A DNA stretch of 64,000 bases from contig JAFYMF010000004.1 in NCBI GenBank assembly GCA_017556745.1, positions 22,435 through 86,434 of the forward strand, given 5' to 3'. How positions within the stretch are numbered: the stretch's first letter is position 1; every line of letters starts with the position of its first letter. Shown here in pieces: positions 34,752-44,623 of the stretch. A program made the position numbers and the translations under genes. This DNA is from Clostridia bacterium. Its GTDB lineage: Bacteria > Bacillota > Clostridia > Oscillospirales > CAG-272. Below the pieces are notes generated by a model, which made no database searches, was not told the origin of the DNA, and saw only the letters and a program-made list of their open reading frames with translations.

Positions 34752-35467
34752 TAGGCAGAATACATTCCTACGAGTCTCTCGGTGCTCTTGATGGACCGGG
34801 ACTCAGATATGTTGTTTTTATGCAGGGATGTCCTCTTTCCTGCGGTTGCTGTCACAATCCGGACACCAGCACTTTTGAGGGCGGAGAAGAGATAACTCCT
34901 CATGAACTGTATGCAACAGTAGAGAAATATCGACCGTATTTCGGTACAGAGGGTGGTATTACCGCATCGGGTGGAGAACCGCTTTGCCAGGCGGAATTTC
35001 TCAGCGAGGTGTTTTCACTGTGCCGTGACGGCGGAATCACCACCTGTCTTGATACATCGGGGTATATGCTTAGTGAGACGGTAGAAAAACTTCTCGACCT
35101 TACCGATACCGTACTTCTCGATATAAAGTACTCGTGTGATGAGGATTACGTGAAATACACCGGTATGAGCTACTCGGCTGTGATCGATTTCCTCAAAGTA
35201 CTTGATAAAAAAGGAATAAATACAGTTCTCCGCAGAGTCATCATTCCCGGACTCAACGATAAGCCCGAGGACAGTGAATGTCTTGTAGAGCTTTCCCAAA
35301 AATATTCTTGTGTTAAAAAGGTAGAACTTTTACCTTTTAAAAAGTTCTGCACCGAGAAATATGAAAGACTCGGCATTCCTTTTCCCTTTGCTCATATTCC
35401 TGAGCCGGATCCCGAGGCGGTAAAAAAAGAGGAAGCGCGAATATCCGAGCTGATTAAAATATCATAA
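34748..35467 (+). CDS. pflA: Pyruvate formate-lyase activating enzyme
   Basis: This 239-residue radical-SAM protein has the cluster motif CPLSCGCC (CxxxCxxC) near residue 27 and the GGIxxSGGEP-type motif ([10 protein letters not shown]) near 78. It installs the glycyl radical on PflB. Its ATG overlaps the pflB stop. A strong terminator follows. Confidence 0.95.
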   Translation: MIGRIHSYESLGALDGPGLRYVVFMQGCPLSCGCCHNPDTSTFEGGEEITPHELYATVEKYRPYFGTEGGITASGGEPLCQAEFLSEVFSLCRDGGITTCLDTSGYMLSETVEKLLDLTDTVLLDIKYSCDEDYVKYTGMSYSAVIDFLKVLDKKGINTVLRRVIIPGLNDKPEDSECLVELSQKYSCVKKVELLPFKKFCTEKYERLGIPFPFAHIPEPDPEAVKKEEARISELIKIS

Positions 35468-35508
35468 AAAATCCCTGCAGATCAATTGATCTGCAGGGAC
35501 TTTTTTTG
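35466..35508. terminator. Bidirectional terminator after pflA
   Basis: A perfect 12-bp stem TCCCTGCAGATC/GATCTGCAGGGA around AATT has an A-run before and TTTTTTT after. It separates convergent genes. Confidence 0.92.
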
Positions 35509-35517
35509 TCATAATTT

Positions 35518-36828
35518 TTATGCCATAAGCTGTGCGATATAAGAGTGCCAATCTACCTTAAGCCCCTCGTAGTCTTTACCGAATGCGGCGGTAATATCCT
35601 GTGTGCGGTACGCATCAAGCACCTTGTCGATGCCGTATACATCTGCAAGATAAAGCACTAATGATTTTGCTTCGGCGTAAGTCAGCTCTCCTCCTATTCC
35701 CTCATACTCTTTTTGTGATGAGGACTCATATATTTCGCCAACAGTCGTAGCATCATCAAGGTCGGATACTACTGCCGAAAAGATATCGCTGTACAGACGA
35801 AGATCAAAATTGTCAACGTTGTCAAGCAGCCCGCCCCGTGCGGAATACATTTCGTACAGCGTTTTGTAACCTAACGAATACTCTTCTCCTGCGGCGGCTC
35901 TCTCGTCAAAATATCCCTCTTTTGCCAAGGTCAGCATCTGAATATGTGATGCCGCGATCAGATCGTTAAAGCCAAGCATCTCACCGAAATAGCTGCATAT
36001 ACCTTCGCTCAGCCAAATGTTACCGTTATCTCTTATGCCCATGGCGTGCATCGCCTCGTGAAGGGCCGAATAAAAGTCATTTATGTACATATTACCGTCG
36101 GGAAAGGAGGTCCTTGACACTGTGCTTCCGTCAAGGGTCATATAAAAGTTGAACTCTCTTTCCGTGTCAAGCCCTGCGTCAAGCTCGTTTTTCTTTAGAT
36201 ATTCGATCATTTCGTGAAGTCCTACTGTGTTACAGTACAGAAACATGTGGTATTGGGTCGGACTACCCAAACTGAAATCCTTAAAATAATAGGTTGCTCT
36301 GTCAAATTTTATTATGTATTTGTACTCGGAGCTTGACGAGAAATCCATAGACGCGAGCAGATATTCGACCTCCGGTGTCTGAATGTATTGGGGCTGGAGT
36401 CCGAGAGACTCAAGAAATTCGTTTTTGTATTCAATACGCTTGTCTGAATCAAGCAGTGCATCCGCTCCGTGTTCGTCCACTATAAAACGGAACAGTGCTT
36501 CTGCCACCGGAACGGATTTTTCCATGTTATAAGTGAAGAAATGATCGTACAGAGTCAGGTACGTCAGGTTTGAGGACTCAGAAAAGAAATCCTTCAGATC
36601 CTCGGGCTCACTACCGTCCTCGTATGCTTTAAGACCTACAAGAATCCATTCTTCACCGCTTCTCCGAACCTCCGCAAATTGGTCGACTGCAGCATCGGTC
36701 GTACCGTCGGCGGTAGTATCCGTGCTGCCCGTTTCTCCGCCTGACGGAAGCTCGGATGTTTGCGAGCAGGAGACAAAAAGCAAGGCGGTAAGCAAAAGTA
36801 CGGACAGTAAAAGAAATCTGTTTTTCAT
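35518..36828 (-). CDS. Lipoprotein with gluzincin-like metallopeptidase domain
   Basis: This 436-residue protein has a lipoprotein signal (lipobox LFVSC, Cys21), a Gly/Thr/Asp-rich linker to ~50, and a domain with HEAMH at 257-261 and Glu275 in WLSEG, 14 residues later. That is the zinc-site layout of the MA-clan (gluzincin) peptidases. No family name can be assigned beyond that. AAAGGAT precedes ATG 36828. It lies 51 nt downstream of the second ABC exporter gene, so the three genes are likely one operon. The protease may process exported peptides or surface proteins. Confidence 0.72.
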   Translation of the reverse strand: MKNRFLLLSVLLLTALLFVSCSQTSELPSGGETGSTDTTADGTTDAAVDQFAEVRRSGEEWILVGLKAYEDGSEPEDLKDFFSESSNLTYLTLYDHFFTYNMEKSVPVAEALFRFIVDEHGADALLDSDKRIEYKNEFLESLGLQPQYIQTPEVEYLLASMDFSSSSEYKYIIKFDRATYYFKDFSLGSPTQYHMFLYCNTVGLHEMIEYLKKNELDAGLDTEREFNFYMTLDGSTVSRTSFPDGNMYINDFYSALHEAMHAMGIRDNGNIWLSEGICSYFGEMLGFNDLIAASHIQMLTLAKEGYFDERAAAGEEYSLGYKTLYEMYSARGGLLDNVDNFDLRLYSDIFSAVVSDLDDATTVGEIYESSSQKEYEGIGGELTYAEAKSLVLYLADVYGIDKVLDAYRTQDITAAFGKDYEGLKVDWHSYIAQLMA

Positions 36829-36879
36829 TTTTTCGATTTATCCTTTCGATCCACTGTAAATAGCCTAAACACACCAGGC

Positions 36880-38697
36880 TCAGTCGGCGGTCTGATATTT
36901 TTTTGCCTGTACTGTGTACATCTCGGCGTATTTTCCGCCAAGAGTCATCAGCTCCTCGTGACTGCCTGTTTCCGCTATCTGTCCGTTGTCAAACATATAT
37001 ATTCTGTCTGCCATTCGGGTGGTAGAGAGACGGTGGGAAATAAATATTACCGTCTTATCCGCGGTATATTCGAGAATAGATCTGTTAAGCTCGTATTCCG
37101 CGATAGGGTCAAGAGAACTTGAGGGCTCGTCCATTATTATAATATCGTGATCTCCCGCGAATACTCGGGCGATTGCCACCTTTTGCGATTCTCCGCCCGA
37201 GAGTCCCTCGCCGTCGCTGTAAAACTCTCTCGTGAGATGGGTATGTATTCCCTTTTCAAGGGTGTTTAGCTTATCCTCAAATGATGCGGCACGTATCGCA
37301 CTAAGAACTCTTTCCTCGTCAGCATCGTTATATTCACCGCCCAGTACGTTTTCCGCAAGTGTGGCGGCAAATATTCTGTAGTCCTGGAATACCGCACCGA
37401 TGTGCTTTCTGTAGTGTTCCGGTGAGAAATCACGAATGTTTTCACCGTTATACAGAATATCTCCCTCGGTGGGGTCGTACAGACGCATAAGCAACTTGAT
37501 GAGGGTGGTCTTGCCTGCGCCGTTATATCCGACGAAGGCTATCTTTTCTCCTCGGTTTATCTTCAGATCCACCTTCTTCAGTATCATTTCGCCTTCCCCT
37601 GCAAATGAGTATGAGAAGCTGACGTCCTTGAGGGTGAGACTGTCAAAGGGCGGGATATCGGTGCGGTCACCGTTTACTTTAGGCCTGTATTCAAGGAATT
37701 TTTTTACCTTTCCGAGATAAAGGCTGTGCTCACTGAACTGGGTAAAGTAGTTACCAAGGTCTCCTATAGTCCAGAAGAGCTTATTGCAGGCGTTGGCACT
37801 TGCCGCAAAGCTGCCGAGGGAAAGGGTACTGTCAAGCAGGTAGCGTATTATCAGATACCCCGTTATACCCACGTTGGGCATAACGTAATTGATAAAGTTA
37901 TTAAGCAGGGTAAATGGCATGAATTTCAAAAAGTATTTACGCAGGGTGGCAATTTTTGTGCGGTTGGTCTCCTCGTACCTCTCTCTGAATGTCTCGGCTA
38001 TATTACCCTGTCTGAGCTCCTTTGCGTGGTCGGGCTGATAGAATATTCTCGAAATATATCCCAGCTTTCTGTGTATGGGATTCATCTCCACAGACTGCTC
38101 GTGCTTGAGTTTATTCAGCTTCAGCTTGAGCAAATATGAGATTATCAGGCAGAGAACCAAAATTACGGCCACAACCCACTCCATTAATGCCAGCAGAGTG
38201 AATATCGTTATACTGGATATGACGCGGTTGATGAAAAGGCTCATAGCCTCCATTACATCAACCACGCGTGTGTCGGATTCGTTCATTGCCCAAACGAAAT
38301 CGTTATAGAATTCCGGGTCGTCGTAACAGCTCTGATCGATCGTTCTTGCCTTTTGGTATAGCTCGATTTGTATAGCCTCGTGAATGATCAGCCGTACTCT
38401 CGGGTTATATACCTCAAGTCTGTATTTGTTAAACAGCTCGAACAGAGCATTATACAGTGTGTAAAGTAGAATGCCGGTAAGCACTTTGCCGAAATCTACT
38501 CCTAATTCGATAGCGTCAAACAGATATTTGATGAACAGCACTCCGAGAATATGCCATATTCCCCGCCCGATGCCCTCGGTAAGCACCACTAAAATATAGG
38601 TGGGAGCGTGCTTAATGGCCAGATTCATCATAAAGGCTACGTTCTTTATTACCTGTATAGGGGACTGAGCGTTATCCTTTTTTTCTTTTTTGCGCAT
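36880..38697 (-). CDS. ABC exporter half-transporter (second subunit)
   Basis: This 605-residue protein has a six-helix membrane domain (~15-340) and an ATPase domain with Walker A GYNGAGKTT, signature LSGGE and Walker B IIIMDEPSSSLDP. Its ATG shares one base with the stop of the previous ABC gene (TAATG), so they are coupled and probably form a heterodimer. Substrate could be peptide, lipid or drug. Both ATP sites keep standard residues as far as seen. Confidence 0.9.
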   Translation of the reverse strand: MRKKEKKDNAQSPIQVIKNVAFMMNLAIKHAPTYILVVLTEGIGRGIWHILGVLFIKYLFDAIELGVDFGKVLTGILLYTLYNALFELFNKYRLEVYNPRVRLIIHEAIQIELYQKARTIDQSCYDDPEFYNDFVWAMNESDTRVVDVMEAMSLFINRVISSITIFTLLALMEWVVAVILVLCLIISYLLKLKLNKLKHEQSVEMNPIHRKLGYISRIFYQPDHAKELRQGNIAETFRERYEETNRTKIATLRKYFLKFMPFTLLNNFINYVMPNVGITGYLIIRYLLDSTLSLGSFAASANACNKLFWTIGDLGNYFTQFSEHSLYLGKVKKFLEYRPKVNGDRTDIPPFDSLTLKDVSFSYSFAGEGEMILKKVDLKINRGEKIAFVGYNGAGKTTLIKLLMRLYDPTEGDILYNGENIRDFSPEHYRKHIGAVFQDYRIFAATLAENVLGGEYNDADEERVLSAIRAASFEDKLNTLEKGIHTHLTREFYSDGEGLSGGESQKVAIARVFAGDHDIIIMDEPSSSLDPIAEYELNRSILEYTADKTVIFISHRLSTTRMADRIYMFDNGQIAETGSHEELMTLGGKYAEMYTVQAKKYQTAD

Positions 38698-40532
38698 TAT
38701 GCTCTCACCTCGCTTCCCTCAATATAGGCATCGGCCTGCTTGTGCCACATTTCGGCGTATTTTCCGTTCAGCTCAAGCAGCTCTCCGTGAGTACCGCTCT
38801 CGGCTACACAGCCGTTTTCAAAGAGATATACTCGGTCGGCCATGGTGGCACTGGACAGGCGGTGAGATATAAATATTACCGTTTTACCCTCGCAGGCGGC
38901 AAACATATTCTTGTACATTTCCTGCTCGGCTATCGGGTCAAGGGCGCTGGTGGGCTCATCCATAATAACGATCTCGCGGTCAAGGGCGAATATACGGGCA
39001 ATCGATATTTTCTGTGCTTCACCGCCGGAGAATACCACACCGTCATCGTCAAATTCCTTCGTTACCACGGTTTGTGCCGAGTGTGGAAACGACTCTATCT
39101 TTTCGTATATACCGCTCTTTTTTAAGGCGTCCGTTACCTTATTCTTTTCTTCTTCGGTGAGTCCGTCCTTCAGCATAACGTTTTCCTCGACCGTGGTTGC
39201 GAAAAGGGCATAGTCCTGGAAGACGGTACCGAACAGCTCTCTGTAGCTTGAAAGACGGTAATCCTTTATGCTTTTTCCGTTTATCAGGATCTCACCCTCC
39301 GTAGGATCGTAAAAACGGAGCAGAAGCTTTACAAGTGTGCTCTTGCCCGCACCGTTGTGACCTACCAGAGCTATCCGTTCTCCTTTTTTTATAGAAAGAT
39401 CTACCTTTTTCAGTACCGGCTTATCCTTACCGTCATATTTGAAGCCCAGGTCTTTAAGACTGAGACTTTCGAATGGCGGCACGGGAGGTGCGGATTCTAT
39501 TTCGGGGATCTTAGTCTCGTATTCAAGAAAGGATCTGAGATTATCGATATACAGTGAGTGCTCGTCCAGACGGAGAATACTGGCACCCATATAATCTATG
39601 GTGTAGGACATGCTCGTGATATTGTTGATTATCATCACGCAGTCACCGATAAGCATACTGCCGGTAACGAGTGTCATATATGCTGAGGCGATCATAGAAA
39701 CGCTGTTCACCGCAACGTCGAATATAATGTCCTCAAAGAGATATCTGAACCACATCATCTTGTATCCGTATTTTTTGGCGATAGCCTTCAGCTCCGCCAC
39801 ACTTTCTCTCATACGGGTGAACATGACCTTGTACATCTCGGTCATTCGCATTTCCTTTGAAAAATCAGAGAGATAAAAGGTACGGCGCACGTAATCCTTT
39901 TGCCGTTCGGTCTCCTGCCGTTTTACGGAGTATTCGTAGCTGACACGGTTTCTCCGTTTACCGATCGTCAGGGTTCCTATAAGCGGAATGAAGGTAAGCG
40001 GGAGAAACAACGGGTTTATGGTGATCATTAGTACGACCACCGAGCATACGTTTATTACCGACCAAAGAATATCGAGAAAGCAGTTAAGCACGTTATACGC
40101 TCGGTTTATTGCCTCTCCGTTTGCCTTTACGTATACGTCGTAGAATTCTGCGTTCTCAAAGCAGGACAGCTCTACCTCGGCCGCCTTTTTGTGTATGGTG
40201 TTCTGAATATAGGCGTCGACCTTCGGTATATTCAGCTCTCTGTATACCGACAAAAAGTAGGTGATCAGCAGATTGGCGATATTAAACGTCAGTATAAAAA
40301 CAAGGGTTGTAATAATGTCACTGAGCTTCTCTCTTCTCTGAAGAGCGTTCAGCGCATACATAAGAAGATACGTGTAGGTAAGAAAGTTTGTTACAGATGA
40401 GAATACCGCACTGAAGGTTGAGGTCCAGAGTATACCGGGTGCGGACTTACGTATCATTCCCAGTATATAAAAATTGTTTCGGAAGGTTCTCTTCCAGTCG
40501 ATCTTGTCCTTTTTCTGCTTTTCCTTTTTCAC
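38697..40532 (-). CDS. ABC exporter half-transporter (first subunit)
   Basis: This 611-residue protein has an N-terminal membrane domain and an ATPase domain with Walker A GHNGAGKST, signature FSGGE and Walker B IVIMDEPTSALDP. The start is GTG 40532 behind GGAGGAG. It pairs with the next gene. The metallopeptidase lipoprotein gene further downstream suggests export of peptides or proteins, but no peptide precursor gene was found nearby. Confidence 0.9.
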   Translation of the reverse strand: MKKEKQKKDKIDWKRTFRNNFYILGMIRKSAPGILWTSTFSAVFSSVTNFLTYTYLLMYALNALQRREKLSDIITTLVFILTFNIANLLITYFLSVYRELNIPKVDAYIQNTIHKKAAEVELSCFENAEFYDVYVKANGEAINRAYNVLNCFLDILWSVINVCSVVVLMITINPLFLPLTFIPLIGTLTIGKRRNRVSYEYSVKRQETERQKDYVRRTFYLSDFSKEMRMTEMYKVMFTRMRESVAELKAIAKKYGYKMMWFRYLFEDIIFDVAVNSVSMIASAYMTLVTGSMLIGDCVMIINNITSMSYTIDYMGASILRLDEHSLYIDNLRSFLEYETKIPEIESAPPVPPFESLSLKDLGFKYDGKDKPVLKKVDLSIKKGERIALVGHNGAGKSTLVKLLLRFYDPTEGEILINGKSIKDYRLSSYRELFGTVFQDYALFATTVEENVMLKDGLTEEEKNKVTDALKKSGIYEKIESFPHSAQTVVTKEFDDDGVVFSGGEAQKISIARIFALDREIVIMDEPTSALDPIAEQEMYKNMFAACEGKTVIFISHRLSSATMADRVYLFENGCVAESGTHGELLELNGKYAEMWHKQADAYIEGSEVRA

Positions 40533-40685
40533 GGTACATCAGCTCCTCCGCTGTAATATTTCTGTAAAGCAGATTTTGTATGGTATTATAAAGCGGCAAA
40601 GGTCAATTTGTAAATAACCGCATAGTTGAGGTTTCTTTTGGGGCATATGAAAAAACTAAACTATGCGATTAGGTCGTATTGTTTA

Positions 40686-40892
40686 TTATATCTGTTCAAA
40701 AAAATCCCCTATGTCGCAGGAGAGCAGTCTTGACAGCTCGGGCAAAAGAGTAACGTCGGGATAGCTCCAGCCCCGTTCCCATTTTGAAACCGCCTGGGCG
40801 GATACACCGAGAAGATCGCCTATATCCTTCTGAGTCATTCCGCTTCTTTTTCTGAATTCTATGAGTCTACCGCTGATAATCAGCTTGCTCAC
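40686..40892 (-). CDS. XRE-family HTH regulator
   Basis: This 68-residue protein is a single Cro/CI-type helix-turn-helix domain (MTQKDIGDLLGVSAQAVSKWERG). GTG 40892 follows AGGAGG. It lies between the AraC gene and the ABC operon on the same strand and could control either. The 150 bp after it hold only a weak promoter-like TATAAT (about 40593-40598, minus strand). Confidence 0.85.
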   Translation of the reverse strand: MSKLIISGRLIEFRKRSGMTQKDIGDLLGVSAQAVSKWERGWSYPDVTLLPELSRLLSCDIGDFFEQI

Positions 40893-40953
40893 GGTATAAC
40901 CTCCTTCGTATTATATACGGTGTGTGTTTGGTTTGTCGAAAATTCGCTGACTT

Positions 40954-41865
40954 TTAAAACGTCTGCTTTCTTTTTGAGACGGCCTCTGTTCTGAACACAC
41001 CGGGATTACAGCCGATCTTTTCTTCAAATTTTCTTGAGAAATGCTGAATGGTTTTAAAGCCGCACCGATGTGATATCTCTTTGATGGGCAGATCGGTAAA
41101 GGACAGGAGCTTTTTGGCTATGACTAATCTGTGATACCAGAGATACTCTATCGGTGTCATGCCAAGCTCGTCCTTAAACAGCTTTGTCAGCGATGAGTGG
41201 TTGAGCGATGCGGATATTACTATATCGTCAAGGGTGATATTCTCGCCGTAGTGGCTGTCAATATATATGACCGCCTTCTTTAAGTGCGAGTTTATTATTT
41301 TACTTGCGGAATTATCACAGTCGCCCTGTCCGATCAAGCCGTAGGTGCGCTCAAGCAGCAGCATCATTTCTATAAAATAGGATCTGCTCCTGCAGGACCA
41401 ATACCAGTCGCTTTGTTCACGAAGCTCTTCGTCCAGCCGCGAGAATAATCCGTATATGCTGCCCGAATATTCGTCAAGTAAGGGGAACACATATCGGGAC
41501 CTGTCGGTAAAGGGTCTCAGCAAGAACATATCGTGTATCTGTGCCAGCTGATCGTAGTCCTCACCGTGTATTCTTGAAAAGCTCATATTGACGTTTAAGA
41601 AGGTAGGACTGAAATATACCGAGTCACACTTCGGGCATCCGCGCAAAAGCTTTGGTGACTCGCTTTCATCAAAACAGACGATGCACGGTGCGATAGCTTC
41701 AAAAAAGCTTTCCCCTACCTTGAAATAGCCTGACCCTTCCTTGATTATCATCATCAAGAAGCAGTGCCCCTTTATTTCCGTGTCGCTGAGGTCATCGTTT
41801 TTTACGCACTGCACCGGAGCGATCTTTCCTACGTTATATTCACGTCCTATTGTCTGAGGTATCAT
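40954..41865 (-). CDS. AraC-family transcriptional regulator
   Basis: This 303-residue protein has an N-terminal cupin-like sensor (~20-100, with a CPKCDSVYF pair of cysteines) and a C-terminal AraC DNA-binding domain. The two HTHs are LDDIVISASLNHSSLTKLFKDELG and IKEISHRCGFKTIQHFSRKFEE-type sequences near 210-290. AAGGTG precedes ATG 41865. The ligand and target are unknown; the ABC operon downstream on the same strand is a candidate. Confidence 0.88.
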   Translation of the reverse strand: MIPQTIGREYNVGKIAPVQCVKNDDLSDTEIKGHCFLMMIIKEGSGYFKVGESFFEAIAPCIVCFDESESPKLLRGCPKCDSVYFSPTFLNVNMSFSRIHGEDYDQLAQIHDMFLLRPFTDRSRYVFPLLDEYSGSIYGLFSRLDEELREQSDWYWSCRSRSYFIEMMLLLERTYGLIGQGDCDNSASKIINSHLKKAVIYIDSHYGENITLDDIVISASLNHSSLTKLFKDELGMTPIEYLWYHRLVIAKKLLSFTDLPIKEISHRCGFKTIQHFSRKFEEKIGCNPGVFRTEAVSKRKQTF

Positions 41866-42064
41866 AGCTTCACCTTGATTTTATTTTTTTTTGCGGTTTG
41901 TTTACTGTATTATAGTGTATTCGGCAGTGCTGTTTCAAGAAGCTCTGCACTAAAAGTTAAGCAGAGATAAAAAGCGTTTAAGGAGAGGTAAAAAACCTTG
42001 TTTTTTGCCGTTATTTGTGTAATATGATAGAGTAATTGTAACATACACCTAAATAAATGTCAAT

Positions 42065-42090
42065 GCTCACCAAAAATATATTTGGTGAGC
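42065..42090. repeat. GCTCACCAAA palindrome in the araC-arsR intergenic region
   Basis: GCTCACCAAA and TTTGGTGAGC flank AATATA. It lies in the 434-bp gap 41866-42299. It could be an operator for either neighbouring regulator, or a transcript hairpin. The rest of the gap is AT-rich. Confidence 0.55.
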
Positions 42091-42246
42091 ACCAAAAATA
42101 GAAATTAAAAATAGATCCGAGATGAGCTTTGAAAACACATCGGATTTTCCTTATATCAAAGGAATATTGCCTATATTTTAAAATATACAGTCTATTAAAA
42201 CATCTGTTAAAAATTGTTAAGCAAGGTATAAAATGGCAATAGACTA

Positions 42247-42275
42247 TTGACAACTTTTAAAAATAACTGTAAAAT
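42247..42275 (+). promoter_or_regulatory. Promoter of the ArsR-like operon
   Basis: TTGACA (42247-42252) and TAAAAT (42270-42275) are 17 nt apart, 25 nt before the start codon. Confidence 0.75.
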
Positions 42276-42299
42276 GAATACTGAAATGAGGTGGTCAGA

Positions 42300-43367
42300 A
42301 TGAAAAAAGTCAGATTTGTAAAAGAGCCCGGTTATATATATGATCTGCTTTGCGTTTTTACCCTGTATTTTAATGATGAATATTGGGAGACTGTTTTTAT
42401 CAACCGTCAAAAGGCGGCAGAGGACGTAAGCTTTTACAAAAAGGTGATCGAGGAATTCGGCCCTATTCCCGACGATCTCAGGATTTTTTTCGCACTTGAC
42501 ACAAAACGGAATGCCCGTGTCTTTATGACGAAGTATTATTTTGATCCCTTCGGGGAGGAAATCTTTAGCGGAAACTATAATATATCCGCACTTCAGAGAG
42601 AGCTTTCCGACTACGATAGGGTTACCCGAAACGTGCTTGAGTATTATTTCGGGTATGCTCCGGCAGAGGTGCTGGAGGAATGTCTTACGTCCGTTAAGAC
42701 GGCTAATAATCTTATTCGTGAGTCCGAGTACAGCGACCGCACCAAAAACGCGCTGTATTCATTTCTCATCGATCCGGCAGAGGTACTGCAGCGTCTGATA
42801 TACGAGCTGATAACCAAGGAGTTTATGCTCTCAAAGCAGTATGAAAGGCATGTCCCTGAGCTGTCGGCACTGAAAGAGAATTTTGATATTGATGCGGTGG
42901 CGGAGAAGCTGAAAAAATTTAACGTCGTGTCTGTAGATCTGGACGGCTTTTCAGAGGTGGTCGTATCCTTTTGTATAAATAACAAGAACCATATATCTGC
43001 GCGTTACCATGATGATACCGTGCTTCTGTCTCTCGGGTTTGATTATGAAGACGCTATTAAATATCTTTCCGATGATATTATGGAGATTAACCTGCACGAA
43101 TTCGGCGCCGCCATCTCGGAAAAGAACCGTGTCTCGATACTGCAGTACATCTATGAAAATAAAGAGGTTACCATAAAAGAGATCGAGCAGGCACTGAACT
43201 TAGCGGGAACAAACGCCTATTACCACCTGACGCTTATGATCCGTGCGGGTATACTTAAAAACCGTAACCACGGAAAAACGATACTCTACAGCGTCAACCA
43301 TAAATACTTCGCATCACTCAGCCGTACGATCGAAAAATATTCTGCGGAAAACAGCTCGGAGAACTAA
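42300..43367 (+). CDS. Protein with C-terminal ArsR-like winged helix
   Basis: This 355-residue protein has a long N-terminal domain (~1-260) of unknown type, and a C-terminal winged helix (~270-340: RVSILQYIYENKEVTIKEIEQAL...NAYYHLTLMIRAGIL...ILYSVN) like ArsR/SmtB regulators. I start at ATG 42300, with GAGGTGG 5 nt upstream; the GTG at 42291 lies in that site. No metal-binding ELCVC motif is seen. It heads a run of four plus-strand genes and may regulate them. Confidence 0.75.
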   Translation: MKKVRFVKEPGYIYDLLCVFTLYFNDEYWETVFINRQKAAEDVSFYKKVIEEFGPIPDDLRIFFALDTKRNARVFMTKYYFDPFGEEIFSGNYNISALQRELSDYDRVTRNVLEYYFGYAPAEVLEECLTSVKTANNLIRESEYSDRTKNALYSFLIDPAEVLQRLIYELITKEFMLSKQYERHVPELSALKENFDIDAVAEKLKKFNVVSVDLDGFSEVVVSFCINNKNHISARYHDDTVLLSLGFDYEDAIKYLSDDIMEINLHEFGAAISEKNRVSILQYIYENKEVTIKEIEQALNLAGTNAYYHLTLMIRAGILKNRNHGKTILYSVNHKYFASLSRTIEKYSAENSSEN

Positions 43368-43405
43368 AACGGTTATCCGACGGACGGAATGCAGAGGAAA
43401 GAAAA

Positions 43406-44602
43406 ATGGATAAGGAAAAAATAAGGTCTATTTTATATACCGCCGTCAGCTCAATACTGCTGTTTGCCTTTTATATAGGGGTATCAAAGCTTTGCTTTGC
43501 GATATTTCTTTCGAATATGTTCGGGCAGGACTATATGTCAGAGAGAGTACTTGACACAGTAAAGCTTATAATTTCCCTGTTCATTTTTTATTCGTTGGCC
43601 TATACTTTCAGCGTTAATAACAAATATGCTTTACAGGATTATGATAATCGCGGATCGACGGAGAATTTCTTCGGCTCAAAGCTAAGTCACGTTTTATCGG
43701 GAAAGTTCTTTTGGGTACAGCTTTTGTGTATATCGGTATTGTCTCTTGTTTTGCCGCTTTCCTTTACCTACGGCTTTGTCGGCGGTGTTTTCCTGCCGCA
43801 TTTGACCGGATTATTGCTTAAGCTTTCTACTCTTGCTATCATTCTGCCGATGTTGTTTGTTTTGGTGCTGATCTCAGATATCGAGGCGTACAGAAAATTG
43901 TTTTGCCTGAAACGAAAGAAAAAAGTTATAGATACGGGCATAGCAAAAACGGTAAAGGAGCTATGTATAGTCGCAGCGATATTTTTGGCCGGTGCTACCT
44001 GTGTTCCGTGGTTCTTGCCTTTTATCGTTACCATGATCAATTTTGCGGGTAGATATAATCTGCCTTTTATCGTCATTAATCTTACAGGCGCGGTTTTATC
44101 TGTTGTCTTCATTTACGTAGCGGTTGTCTATTTAAGAGCAATAGCAAAGAGAAGACGGTTTATGTGTGACCTTAAACGCTTGTCTGAAAAAAGCGATACG
44201 GTGATTTCCGATATCAATAACGTGTACGGTTCTCTTTTCTTCAGAAGAACGGGAATAAACTTCAGCGTCGAAAAGAATAACAGACGTTATGACTGTAAAT
44301 TCGTGCCGGGTGTGTTTTACACATCTCCTATAATTTTCTCCGAGAATGGAAGCGGTATATGTAAACACACCTTCAGATTCCTCAGATTTGAGCTTTTCAG
44401 TATACTCAGCAGAGTAGATTATGCTTTTGACAGCGGAAATGAAAAAATACTTATAGTATTGCCGATACCGAAGGATATTTATGTGGCAACTGCTGACAGT
44501 CAACCCCGTCCGGCAGACACCGGGGATAAGACAGGGGAATACAAGATTTATAACGCGACCGGATTTTTAAGCGGCCTTGAGAGGGGTTCTATCATTATAT
44601 AA
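43406..44602 (+). CDS. Polytopic membrane protein of unknown function
   Basis: This 398-residue protein has about six membrane segments in the first 250 residues. A soluble C-terminal domain (~255-398) contains a conserved-looking stretch YDCKFVPGVFYTSPIIFSENGSGICKHTF. I do not recognise the family. AGGAAAG precedes ATG 43406. It lies 38 nt after the ArsR-like gene and before another small membrane protein, so the set is probably one unit. Confidence 0.75.
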   Translation: MDKEKIRSILYTAVSSILLFAFYIGVSKLCFAIFLSNMFGQDYMSERVLDTVKLIISLFIFYSLAYTFSVNNKYALQDYDNRGSTENFFGSKLSHVLSGKFFWVQLLCISVLSLVLPLSFTYGFVGGVFLPHLTGLLLKLSTLAIILPMLFVLVLISDIEAYRKLFCLKRKKKVIDTGIAKTVKELCIVAAIFLAGATCVPWFLPFIVTMINFAGRYNLPFIVINLTGAVLSVVFIYVAVVYLRAIAKRRRFMCDLKRLSEKSDTVISDINNVYGSLFFRRTGINFSVEKNNRRYDCKFVPGVFYTSPIIFSENGSGICKHTFRFLRFELFSILSRVDYAFDSGNEKILIVLPIPKDIYVATADSQPRPADTGDKTGEYKIYNATGFLSGLERGSIII

Positions 44603-44623
44603 CAGTAAAGGAAATTGCAGTAT

